64,000 nt of DNA from Hetaerina americana (taxonomy: Eukaryota; Arthropoda; Insecta; Odonata; Calopterygidae): positions 3,626,665 through 3,690,664 of the forward strand of contig JAKTNV010000024.1 in assembly GCA_022747635.1 (NCBI GenBank), in the 5' to 3' direction. Position 1 is the first letter of the stretch. Each line of letters opens with the position of its first letter. Below the pieces are notes generated by a model, which saw only the letters and a program-made list of their open reading frames with translations, did not search any database and was not told where the DNA came from. The position numbers and the translations under genes are program-made. This document shows, in pieces, positions 39,597-51,299 of the stretch.

Positions 39597-40707
39597 GGAT
39601 ATATGGATTAATTTCAAATACTTAGCCTAGTATATGAACACATTTCTTTTCTTTCACCAGAATTTGCAGTTGTATTTGTGAGTTGACAACAATTGTGTTA
39701 TTGGCTTCAAAATTAAGCTTAAGAAGAGATGTATTTTAATGTGTAATTAACATTTTTCTTTACTTTTGCGTGAGCGTAAACACCATCCATGTCCAGTAAA
39801 AATATTCACAAACGTTATTAACTTACCTTTCTGCTCTCTCAGTTAGTTTCCAAATATTTATTCAAATTTTACCTCGACGTACGATGCGTCAGAAAAAAAC
39901 GCTCTTTATAAAATATAAAGATTAAATTCTCATAAAAATATCTATTATAAAGTATTTGAGTTACTCAGGCAGGTAAGATCAGTTTGCATCATTAAATCAA
40001 CTTGTTCAAAATTCGACGGCAGACTCTCCTCGTAGAGGTACTATCCTTTCACCTTCGATCGTTATATAGGGAGCTTTTTACGAACCGGGTTGCCAAGTAG
40101 ACCGGTTACAACCCTCTGCCCTCTGCTCCGCGGCGTATCTACCGATGTTCCAACAATCTAATAGAATTTAATACCATTTCCAGTCGTGGATGTTTCTTTC
40201 ACCGTAACGTTGTTTTTCCATTTCCTTTCATAGAAATAAAAAAACAGAACTTTGGCTCACTTTTCCGTGTACGCAGGGATGGATATCATTTAATTTCATT
40301 CGGCTCGCCGGGATTTACCGCTTCCTAGATGATGATAATTGGCTGAGAGTGGAATGCTAAAAGCCGAACGCAAAATTTTAACGATCGAGTGAGACCATTA
40401 CCGCTACGTGTGCGTAATTTTGGGACAGAAAACGAAGAGAGCTAATGGAAAATCCGTGTTTTTCTTGCACCCCACCCCTGCAAGTTCTTTGTTTTACAGC
40501 GCGTTAACTGCCATTTGAGATTTTATCCTCTATGTTTGCATATATTTCCGTAACGACCTTATTCCTGACGATAATTTAAAATCCGTGAAGAATTTACAGA
40601 AAAGTTTTACCTATACGTACCCATGCCGTGTTTTTCCCATAAGAGCGCGGTACACAATTTTACCACCCATGTCATTTTGTTAGAACTCCTCGGCAGAGAA
40701 TCTTGAA
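39597..40707. other. Unassigned noncoding DNA
   Basis: AT-rich, but with a CpG-containing stretch at about 39990-40470. No open frame or repeat family is recognised. Confidence 0.4.
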
Positions 40708-40833
40708 ATTATTCACTTGGGTGATATGGTATAAACGAATTACATTGCCGTGCTAAGCAGTGCGTGAACGTTAGTGTCGTTTAAGGCATTACAGATGGTT
40801 TTTACAAATTATTTATCGTTGCACACGCTTTAC
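40708..40833 (+). repeat. Diverged direct repeat, copy 1
   Basis: It begins ATTATTCACTTGGGTGAT, contains TTTAAGGCATTAC and ends GCACACGCTTTAC. The same blocks occur in the same order at 41465-41585. No coding potential. Confidence 0.7.
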
Positions 40834-41464
40834 CATGATACGAAAATATAAGAATTTCATGGGATTATGACTCTATGCGTTAATTGAGATGGACAGTGAT
40901 TTGTTTTGTTGATGTCATTCAACTAAACATGTAGTCTGCCATGATATGAGTACATTTAATTTAAGCATCGCTCCTTTCATGTGATACATTAGACTAAGAA
41001 CCACTCACTGCTGGGCACTGAATAATTGTTAACGGTGAAGTAATATGAGAGCTTAAAATGGAAGAGTTTTCACTGGTTGGAAAGTGTCGCTAGTAGTAAA
41101 ATTGTTTTTACTAATAGTCGTATTGTTTCCTTGATATGCATTGAATTTAACACACTCGGGTAAAATAATTATAACCAACGAAGCCTTTGTCAACAATAGT
41201 GCAGAACGTCCTGCGTCCTAATTATAATAAAATTGCTCTGACAATAGATATCCCCTAGAGCTTGTTTTCAATTTTCCAAATTACAAAATATAAATTTCAA
41301 TATTTAAAGGAACTAATTTGATATATCGCCAAATGTTCTGCGGTAGGCAAATTAACCTTGAATATTTAAAAAGAGTATAGATTTTTCAAGTAAAATGTTT
41401 CTTTTAAATATAAACTATGATGTTTCAGCGTTTATTATATTTTAACTCAGTAAATAAATAAAAA
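40834..41464. other. Unassigned AT-rich noncoding DNA
   Basis: Spacer between the two diverged repeats. Nothing is recognised. Confidence 0.35.
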
Positions 41465-41585
41465 ATTATTCGCTTGGGTGATCTGATGTAAACTAATTAA
41501 TTTGGAAATTGGTGTATGAACACTATTGTCATATAAGGCATTACCGATTTTTTTCACTCATTACTTGCCAATGCACAAACTTTAC
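41465..41585 (+). repeat. Diverged direct repeat, copy 2
   Basis: It begins ATTATTCGCTTGGGTGAT, contains ATAAGGCATTACCGAT and ends GCACAAACTTTAC. It aligns with 40708-40833 with moderate divergence, so it is an old duplication or two copies of an unnamed repeat. Confidence 0.7.
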
Positions 41586-42999
41586 ATTTTAACACCCGTT
41601 GTCCGTTTTCTCGGTTAAACTTCAAGAGTATAGAGAAAGCTATCATGCATCAAATTCGTCAAATATTTGGCATCAGCTAAATGTGCTGATGCGATATTCT
41701 GAAATTAATTCGTCGACGGCTTTGATAAACCTTATATATTAATTTTATACCTTTCCAAAGAAATCCCACATTTCTCGGGTGTTCATTTATTTATTGGTAA
41801 ACAGTTTTTAATGTTTATGGTTATTTTAAATTATTTCATCAAATTCAACTTTATTTTGTTTGGTTTCAGATAAATTCGGTTCTATGCGGTAGCAAATAAA
41901 GCGTTCGCAGAAATTATTTGATTTCTATGCGTTGATGCTATAAATACGTCCAGCCCTCTTTCATCATTTTTACTGCAGGGATTCTATGGAACATATGAAA
42001 GTACATAAAGGCTTCTGGTCTCTTAAAATTTATGCGTTCGCGCCGCAGTGTAAAATCTTTACGGTGAAATTAAACCCTGGTACGCATCGTATTGCACCAA
42101 ACGACGGAGCGACCATAAAATCATTTAATATGCATTCTGGAGCACCCAAAATGGCAGTTGCACGAGAGAGGGCTGTAATTCTTTAATAGCTTTCAAATAA
42201 TCGCTCATTTCCCTGGCAATATATTCTTTGTCTTACTAAAACTCGGAATCAGAATTTTCATTTGTTACACGATTAATTGTTTCAACGAGAACTATTTCAC
42301 ATTAGGCTGCATGTCGGCACAATAATTTTGAATAGTTTCATATGCCATCATAAAAATAAAGAAGACTGCATTTGGAAAAAAAGGAATCAGACCGAGCAAA
42401 ATATTCGGAACGACTTCCTTCGTTACATATAAAATGTTTATGAGAGGATTAAGCCCGAAATCGAAGGTGTAACTTGATTACTTTCAATAGCATTACGAAG
42501 TGGAATAGTGGGGTTTTTTCAACACAATTTTTTCAGGATTCGCCTCGGTTATTAATACCTGTGTATTCAAAACTATGTCGATTATGTTAAATGTCACTCA
42601 GAGTGAAAAATGTTTTATTTTAACACTTTAAAAACCACAACATTCCCGGAAAAATACGAGAAAGTTCGTACTCGGACCCATTAAAAAAACATTTAAGAGG
42701 GAAGTTTTTGAGTGAAGTGGAGCATCAGTATCTTGAATTGAAAAAAAAATTGCATTCTGGCGCACTCATGTCATTAAAAAACGAAAGGAAAAAAGCTTCT
42801 TAGCTCTGAGAAAACACCTCTTTCGGGGAGCACAAATTTTTCTTTAGTCGGTTCTGAAGGAATGTAAATATATAGAACTATAAAGGAAACTGAGAGCCAA
42901 GACGAAAAATTCGCATTACTTCTTTCATCCTAGCTTTTGCACGGATAGTTATGCATACGTCTGAAGCTCACCTGAATACACAAGCCTCACTTCCTCCCT
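41586..42999. other. Unassigned AT-rich noncoding DNA
   Basis: No recognised feature. A 66-codon frame at 41986 follows an acceptor-like TTTACTGCAG, but it has no recognisable domain and is not called. Confidence 0.35.
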
Positions 43000-43530
43000 C
43001 AACACATTTAGCGAGACAATCCCCTCGCACTCGCCTTCGTGATTGCGTCGTCCCAGTCGGTTGAAAAGTTCTTATCGCGAAAATTGTTTAACGTCGGTTC
43101 CCTTATTTCGTTCTCGATTCCTTGTACTTTCCCCCGACCCCAACCCCAGACCCCGTCCCCTCCCGTCCTCCACTCACCCTCCACCACCATCCATCCGCTG
43201 TCATTATTTGGCACTCGTGGACCCCTCAGAAATGTCCCCTATTCCCGTTTACGAAGTCCCCATTCACGCTTGAAGAAAAAAAATGTAACGTAACCCTCAT
43301 TGGCATCTCGCATGCTCTCGTCCCCATCGGCGAGCCATACCGCCTGACAAACCCCGAGTCGTGCACCCAGGCGTCTCCCGAAGCTGCTCCCTCTACTCCT
43401 CCTCTCCTTACCACTCCCCCTTCGCGCTTCAGTAATGAGGATGCTGCCATCGAAATGCGACCCTAAGAGAGTGCGGATCACGCATAACATCTCACGCTCC
43501 CCCCATCCCGCTGGCTTGAGCTTATCTGAT
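43000..43530. other. GC-rich, CT-biased island
   Basis: C-rich on the plus strand, with several frames open on both strands giving low-complexity peptides. No domain. It resembles the other CT-rich islands. Confidence 0.4.
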
Positions 43531-44942
43531 TGAATATTCATTCATTTTGTGCCATAATTTTTTTTACCTCTTGACCCTCTTCATTTACCGTGTTTATTCA
43601 TGATTTTGAACTCCGAAAACGTTTCCACCTGACGACGGAGAATATAATTCGACCTACCGAGGTTCCCCCGTGTTTTTTTGCATGTATATAAATTATCCTC
43701 GCGTTGATTGTTGTAGGGGTGCGTGTCCAGCGGGGGATGTTTCCTTCTTGGGGACGAGTGAACGGAGATGACATTGATGTGAGAGTTGCGACTGATGAGT
43801 TTCCTTTCTGAGATGCCAACCTGGATGCTGGAAGATTTTGGCTGCATCTAAGCCCTTGTTTCATGGGCCGGGGGAGAAAGAATTCAGTCGCATTACTACT
43901 TCCGTTGGATGGGATGGTAAATAGTGATTTCGCGCAGCTCTCTCTTCGAAATTTCGGTATTTCCTAGCTCAGATCCCTTCCGAGATTGAACGAATTAGCC
44001 ATTATTGTCCTCACTGTTAATAACTGCCCTCTTGTGACTATGGTATTTTCTCGTGATCCAACTGGAATTCTAATTAAAAAGAAAAAAATATGCCTCTTTA
44101 GGTATATAAAGCCCTACATCAGCGTTATATTCCTTTTTATGAAAGATAAAACTATAAAGGAAGGAATTGGCTCAGGTTTATAATGTTCCGTATCCCTAAA
44201 TTACATTGAAAAATCTTGAAATTCGTATGGAATTCTAGAGCCTTAAAGGTAATTGTAGTAGGTAGGATAACCGATTCTTCAAGGATAAAATTTCAATGAC
44301 ACATATCTTCAAATAAATTTTGAATCTCTACGCAGTTCTATTTAAATTATTTTTGTCTGACATAGATTTTTGCCTAGCTTTTAGTTTCAAAAATGGCGTT
44401 GTTCGTTCAATAAAAATAAGATTATTTACTTAAAACGGCGAAACTGGCCTAATTTATTTTTTGTAAAAAATTTATTGAATTTCAGCTTTGGGGAAATAGC
44501 GAAATAAAGATTCAATGTGTATAATAAAAATACTTTAGATATTTGGTCCGTCTCTAAATTTTCCAGCTATGTGCTGTAGTCATAAAATACTAGTGACTTT
44601 TTATCTTTAAAAAATCTGTAATAAGAGATGAACCGATGTTAAATGAGTACAATATCAGTTTTTCAAGAATGCAACATTAACCGACGCTGAAGCATAGTGA
44701 GATGAAATTGAGGTGTAAATAAAATAATTTACGAACCCCATGCGTCCAACACAAGAGATTCCAAAATATTATCATCTTGGGGAAATGAATATAGTCTCTA
44801 ACCTCGGTTGATATGGAATAAGGCGAGTATCGAAGGGGAGCGATAGTTTGCGCAGTAGGATCCTCGATTGCTTTTCAAAAATTGCATATAGAGTAATTTT
44901 GCCCAAACAGAATAAAAGACGAATTCTCTAGTCAATGAGAAA
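43531..44942. other. Unassigned AT-rich noncoding DNA
   Basis: No recognised gene or repeat up to the TA target site of the mariner element. Confidence 0.4.
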
Positions 44943-44944
44943 TA

Positions 44945-45094
44945 CTACCTTGATCAAAAAGTTCCCGGAATAACCACCGTGTGGCGCCCCCATCGTTCCG
45001 ATTTGAGTTCTGTTTTTTTTGTTAAATTGGTACATCTGTTGTTGATATTCCCTTTAAATCTTAGTGTCATAACTTGACATTTGCAAAAGTTACG
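44945..45094 (+). repeat. Mariner left terminal inverted repeat (150 bp)
   Basis: It starts CTACCTTGATCAAAAAGTTC and ends CAAAAGTTACG. It matches the inverse of 46116-46265 except at two bases (GATC/GAAC near the tip and GCCCCC/GCTCCC). It contains the end of the transposase reading frame. Confidence 0.95.
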
Positions 45095-46060
45095 GTCGGT
45101 TTTCGGTATGTCCATCAGTGCTTCCTGCGATTTTTCCATTACTTCCTCTCGGCTGCTAAAACGCGTTCCCCGTAATGGTTTTTTAACTCGATTGAACAGA
45201 AAGAAGTCACAGGGAGCCAAATCAGGTGAATTCGGTGGCTGTTGGATGGTATTTGTTGCATTTTTCGTCAAAAAATTACGAATAATGATAGCACTGTGCG
45301 ACGGTGCGTTATCATGGTGCAAAATCCACGAGTTTTCTGCCCACATTTCTGGTCTCTTTCGGCCAATTGCTTCACGCAAACGTCTCATAACGCCCAAATA
45401 ATACTCTTTGTTTACTGTCTGGCCTTCTGGCAAAAATTCATGATGCACTACACCGTTGTAATCCATGAAAACCGTCAGCATTGCCTTCTTTTTTGACTGA
45501 AAACGACGTGGTTTTTTTGGTCTCGGCTCATTTGGTGAACGCCATTCACTTGCCTGATGTCTGGATTGCGTGTCGTACTCATAAACCCACGTCTCGTCTC
45601 CAGTAATGATCCTTTTGATGAATGTGGGATCGGATTCAGCCTCGCAAATCATGTCTTTTGCGACGTCAACACGGTCTCTTTTTTGCATGAAATTGAGGTC
45701 TTTTGGCATGCTACACGACGGAAACCCAAATCATTAACCACAATGTCTTGGGCGGATCCATAGGCAATGTTCAAGTCCTCCGCTATTTCTCTGATGGTTA
45801 ATTTGCGGTTATTGACCAACATTTCTTTTACTTTATCAATTTTTTCACCGACTTTCGATGTCGATGGTCTGCCACTGCGTTCATCATCTTCGATTGACTC
45901 ACGACCACTTCTGAACCGCTCGTGCCACTGGTAAACGACCGTTTTTTTTTAGAGAATCGTTGCCGAAACACTTTTCCAACATTTCCAACGTCCGTGCGCC
46001 ACTAAATCCGTTTTTTACGCAAAATTTAATACAAGTTCGTTGTTGCAAATTTAAATCCAT
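44954..46060 (-). pseudogene. Mariner (DD34D) transposase, two frameshifts
   Basis: Minus strand. The start at 46060 precedes DLNLQQRTCIKF, the N-terminal helix-turn-helix. The frame breaks in an A run at about 45951-45959 (nine where eight keep frame), after which the second helix-turn-helix reads through RSGRPSTS and REIAEDLNI. A second break near 45712 precedes MPKDLNFMQKRD. From there 251 codons are open: ITGDETWVYEYD (first catalytic Asp, residue 38 of this frame), ILHHDNAPSHS (second, 133) and SPDLAPCDFF (third, 168), giving the mariner spacing of 34. The usual C-terminal tail is absent: coding enters the left TIR at about NFCKCQ and ends in PGTF. Only the two indels prevent a full reading. 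Confidence 0.93.
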
Positions 46061-46115
46061 TTCTGCAATTGTAAAAAATCGCCAACACACACAGAGATAG
46101 ATGTACTCTTGGGTA

Positions 46116-46265
46116 CGTAACTTTTGCAAATGTCAAGTTATGACACTAAGATTTAAAGGGAATATCAACAACAGATGTACCAATTTAACAAAAAAAACAG
46201 AACTCAAATCGGAACGATGGGAGCGCCACACGGTGGTTATTCCGGGAACTTTTTGTTCAAGGTAG
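46116..46265 (-). repeat. Mariner right terminal inverted repeat (150 bp)
   Basis: Inverse copy of 44945-45094 with two mismatches, ending GAACAAGGTAG next to the TA target site. It lies upstream of the transposase start and presumably holds the promoter and transposase-binding site (inference from the family). Confidence 0.95.
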
Positions 46266-46267
46266 TA

Positions 46268-49200
46268 TATTTCGTAAATTAAGTTTACCTCATCGCACGA
46301 ACAAGTAAACTTCAGAGACACTCGCCAACCTCAAAATACAGTGGGTTTTTTAATAAAAGAAGTGCAAGTAGGCATTGAATACACTCGTCATCATTCATCA
46401 TACTCAGTAAAAGTTTGGGGGAAAGCGGTACCAGAACACTTGAAGGCAGACATTCCACGAGTATTTGATCCCACTCAGCAGATCTCTGAATGGGAGACGA
46501 AAGTCGACAAAACTGAGATAAACTACCAAATTGCCTGACAGTATTCTTTTTTCTTCACATGATCATATAAAAAGGTTGGCGGATAAATTTCATTTTCACT
46601 ACAGATCCCATCGATCATCTCCCCCATTGGATTGCTTCCCGAAATGTTTCCTTTCGTGGATATAGTTCTCTAGGTCCCTTCCATCGAACTTTTTTCCTTC
46701 CTTCGTTCATTTTTCCCCTCACATACCTTCGAGGAGGTAATGTATGGATGTGATTTGGCCAAAATGATGACTCCCAACGGCCCGGGACCAGGGTCCCTAC
46801 GGTGAAGTATATACTCGTTGAGGAACGACCGTTATCTTCCACCTCCGATTGCTTCCTTCTCCAAAATAAAGCAGAAGGTGTAAATAGGAAAAGAATTGGC
46901 CACTTCAAGGGAGTCAATGATTTAACTCCTCCACTCTAGGATAAGTGGTTTATCGTCTTTAGAAATGGGGCGTTCTCCCTTTACGGGAAGTTCGAGAAGG
47001 TTTGTAAATCTTCCGAGTACAAAAGCCAGATAAATGCAAAGAAATGTTGGTCATTACATTTTCAACAATTCAACCACATTCATCAATTTTAATGCACTAA
47101 TTTTGAAGGGAAAAACATTTTGATTCTATAGAAAAGGTGTGATAAGACCGTAAGCGCAAATAGTAAACTTTCCAATAAATATTGTAAGTATTTTCTGCCC
47201 TGAATTAGAATTACTACACATGTTTAATGCCTTTCCTACAGAAGTGAAAAAAATTAAATAACTATGAGAATACCGCTAATGAAGTTGTCTTGCACGACCC
47301 GGGTTTCGACATTATATTATTATAACCTCAAGTCATGAAAAGCTATTTATAATGTTGAAGACCAGGTCGTGCGATGGAAGCTTTTATTTTTAGAAGTTAC
47401 AAAGTTTAAAAAAAATTTCTTTTCACTCCCTACGGAGAAATTCCATTAACTCAAGCAAGAGCAAAGGATCCGATTTCACAAAAGAATCTTAAAATAAAAT
47501 TCCATCATTAAAAGAATTCAACTGTACTTTCTCCGTTAGTTTTCCCGTGATCCCTTATCGAAAAGAATACGTTTACCGTGGGCTCTTACGAACGATAATC
47601 GTACTAAATGTAAAACATTATTTCAAATATGAATTAAATCATGCTTTTTTAAAAATACTTATATTTAAAAGGATGCTATATTTGTGGAAAAATTTGCCTC
47701 CCTGCGTTATCTTGGGAGATATTGGCACTCTAAGTCCAAACATTTTCGAATTTCTCGTTGTGAAGGGAAAATGGCGTCGTAATTCATGTATGAACGACAT
47801 TCGTTGATGCGTGTTACGGATCAAAGTTAAAGGAATTTGTTGAATATTAGCTGCCAAAGGGCTATTGTCAATTATTTCAACTAAAAAAGACGAAGTTTTC
47901 ATATTTTATGGTTAATCTCCGACGCAAGTTTTGAAAATATACCTTCACCCAACATTTCTTTCGCCCCCAACGTTTTGAAATATCCTAACAACGGGAAATA
48001 CAGTTTTACAATGCCTCATAACTTTCAATGGTACGTTGGTGACACTGTCAAACTACTACTGTAACTTTTAGTGAAGACAAGTCAATTTTAATTTGATGTG
48101 AGACAGAAATCCAATGAAGATGTTATTTAACATCTCTAGGAATTATTTCAGTTAGTCATGATCAGTGGCAGGGCCCTCTGTTAAAACACGCCTTACTTAC
48201 TTAAGGGAGTACCAAGAATCAGACTAAAAGTACCAGATGAACTACCAACTCGGAAAATATTTCTCTTATCACTTTGACTTACGGATAAAGAAGTAGGCTG
48301 AAGCAGGTGAGTCAAAATTAAATTATGATATTGTGGAACGAAGTACATTTTGGTGGCATGACGATTTCTCGACGGTAATTGATACAAAATTAATAGTTTT
48401 CAACCATATTGCGGAAACCAGCTTCGTAGCCTTCCTAATACGACTTGTTAAATTGGATTATCGCTAGTTCTGACCTGGTACTCAACTTTTTCTTTTTATA
48501 TTGCTTCTTACGTAAAAATGTAATTGTCACAACGTGTGGCCATCTCGGGATGTATGGAAAAGGACTCCCCTATCGATTCGTCCCCATTAAAGTTATGTTC
48601 AAGTTGGTTCATTACGTTGAAACTGGATAGAAAAATGCGTTTGAGACATGAAATAAACTTGCTTCGTCGTAGAAACTGTAATATTTAGCCAAAATATTAA
48701 TTCGACGGGAGTGAGTAATGGCGTTTCTTCACCAGGAGATGATTAGGCAATTTTATTTCGAAGTATTTTACGGATTTTATTTAAACATCATAAAATACCG
48801 TTGGTGAAAAATACTATACTACTGTATTTAGAAGGAATGAATGACCTGAATTGTTGCCAATAGAAATGAATTATAACCAGAGTGTGCGGAAAAAATAAGA
48901 TGTTTAGAATAAACAGCAACGCATTTGAAGAATTACCGTATTATATTCGTTTTTCTACCAATAGCAAATGTTTATTGGATTAATAAGTATTTTAATTTGT
49001 CATAAAGTCACAGTATATTCGTCAAAGAGATATGATGGAGGATTAATGAAGCAGGTCCAGGGATGATCGTAAAAAAGAATTTCTTACAATATTGACGAGA
49101 GGAAGGAGCGAATTCTTCGAGAACGCAACGGTGCAATTTCAAGATGCTCTCACATTTTGATATATGCCGCCACCAATCCCAATTTACATGCATATATATT

Positions 49201-49440
49201 TTACTTGATATGCAAGTTTCTTTTTCTTATATATCATTCTTTTGTTGGTTGATCACGGCATGACACCTGTATGTAGTCTCATTTAATCCGTTTTCCAATA
49301 AATTAAAATATTTCCTCCCTTTCGTAATTTTTCCTGATGCATACTCTCCCCTCTGCCACGAAGGCTCGTTCGGAAATTCCAATGCAAAATAAAACTATAG
49401 AGTCTCGAGAGAGTTATAGGAAGAAGTGCGTGCCGGTTTC
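46268..49440. other. Unassigned AT-rich noncoding DNA
   Basis: About 3.2 kb with no recognised transposon or gene. Frames at 46615-46917, 47639-47902 and 48193-48387 (all minus) have no motif I can name. Confidence 0.35.
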
Positions 49441-49735
49441 TCATGACGGTTGAGCGGGAGCGCACCGGAAGCCCCTGAAAACTCTTCAACGTTGAGATAT
49501 CCAGATGCTCACCGCGCTCGCTCGAACGGAATAATCCTCCAGCTCACATTCTGGGCTCCGCATTTCGCATGTGCATTTTATTTCCCTTCCCACTGCTCCT
49601 CTTTAAACTCTCTTCCTCTCTTGCTATCCCCCTTTCTCCCCTTCCTTCTTCATCCCATATCTCTTTCATATTTTCTTCATTTCTCTTGGTGAGATGAATC
49701 CTCCCCTCTTTTCGCTCTCAGTTCCTTTCTTCGAC
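49441..49735. other. Short CT-rich island
   Basis: A C/T-biased plus strand with CTTCCTTCTTC-type tracts. The 80-codon frame across it is low complexity. Confidence 0.4.
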
Positions 49736-51299
49736 TGTAGACTGGACCTCTTGAGTACCATCGAGTGCACCTCTAATTTCAAAATGCATCCCTTTAAATT
49801 TTATATGTTTGCCTAAAAAAGTGTGGAGGAGTTGATTTCTCCCATTAGGGGTAGATTTCATGTGATCCAATCCAGCACATCTCTAATGCATGACATGTAA
49901 TTGGAAGAAACATCTCTGTGTCATATCTTTTAATATGCAATAAGACAATGCTGGTGAACTTCACTGACCAGGTGTTAATTAATGAGCTTTGCAAGTTTTA
50001 GTTTCATGGATTTTAGTGGACAGTGAATGAAGGGATCTTATTTTATTGTTTGAAAAACAGGTTGCTTATTTGTTCAGGCATAAGTACTTTCTTAATCAAA
50101 TTACTGGGAGAATTTTCACAAACTGCAGTTGGTTGAACAGCGATTATTTGAGCAAAATCCAATGGAAAGTATTTGAAGCGAAAACAGAGAATTTTATGCA
50201 ATTCGTTAAATTAACGAATCTTTAAGTTACATTAGGCCAAAACAGAGAGGTTTTTTATTTGTAATTGCGTATTCTTTTGTTTAGTACATGGTTCAGGTGG
50301 AAATGTGTTTATGCAACACGTATAATCTTTTCTTCTTTCATTCCTTTGCTTTTCATTATTTTCCCTTAATTTCGATATTCCCTAAATGATTTCTCTGAAA
50401 GAATTATTTTTATTCTTGCACAACATAGTAAAGTGAAGCTTTACTTTCCTTCAATTCGTTGATTACGACACCAGTGAATCATCTTATAAAATTTCATTTT
50501 CTTCTTGAAAAAATTTTCAACCATCCCCATATTATGTATTCTTTCCGTATTTTATAATTCTATCTCTTGAAAATTATTTTTTAATTTTTCTTCGGTGCAT
50601 ATTTGGATTTAGAAAGGGATAATTACAGCAAGGCCTAAATCCGCTGCAATATTTTATATAATTTTTAATGGCGAATAGTAGCTCATTAAAAAAACTGGCA
50701 ATCGCCTATTATGTCCTTGAATTTTAAAAATTTAAGGATAAAATATTAATATGTTGCGGAAATTATTCACACTACCATCAATCGTGTAAAAAGGCTATCG
50801 TTGCACTGCAGTTGCAACGGTGTGCTATTAAAGTCGAGAGATTTTCTTCTGTTCGAGTTTAGTATGCATGGATATTCCAACTATTATTGGCATTTGCGTT
50901 ACTATTTATTACTGAAAAATTGTTTAATCGTTAAAGCAATCTAGAACAACTTTTAGGAACCTAGATAGAATTCCTTGGGAAGTTACTCTTCCGGATAAAG
51001 ACTATAAAAATAATTTTCAATCACATTATTTGTTTATCTTAGTTTTTTAAATCTTGAACTATGACCTCCTTATCAATACAATAGTTCAAAAATGATTTTG
51101 TTATAATTTGATAGCAGTGAGTTTAAAATCTCATGTTTATTATTATTATCGTTTTCCATATAGTATTCAACACTACGAGTGTACCTTTTATTCACTTATT
51201 AACTCGCCGCTGACGCGTCAAATTCTCATGATTTAAGAGGTTAATCCCAGGAGTACCCGACCCAACAAAGAAAACACAAAAAATTGGGGAAAAAATGTA
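49736..51299. other. Unassigned AT-rich noncoding DNA
   Basis: No gene. A short inverted repeat (CGTTGCA/TGCAACG arms with a CTGCAG-containing centre) lies at 50799-50819. Confidence 0.4.

Larger units (their letters stand above)
44945..46265 (-). mobile_element. Mariner element with 150-bp terminal inverted repeats
   Basis: A complete-looking element of 1,321 bp. TA lies immediately outside both ends (44943-44944 and 46266-46267), as expected for mariner insertion. The terminal inverted repeats are 150 bp each (44945-45094 and 46116-46265) and differ at only two positions, including in an identical 8-T run, so the copy looks young. Most mariners have TIRs of about 25-35 bp, so the length is unusual. 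The transposase lies on the minus strand and is frameshifted twice, so this copy is not autonomous as it stands. Confidence 0.93.

Noticed and set aside
45081..45763. Plus-strand frames within the mariner
   Set aside because: They are antisense shadows of the minus-strand transposase.
48193..48387. Possible minus-strand exon ending at a GTAAGT donor-like site
   Set aside because: Only 64 codons, with no recognised domain and no convincing acceptor; a chance donor match is likely.
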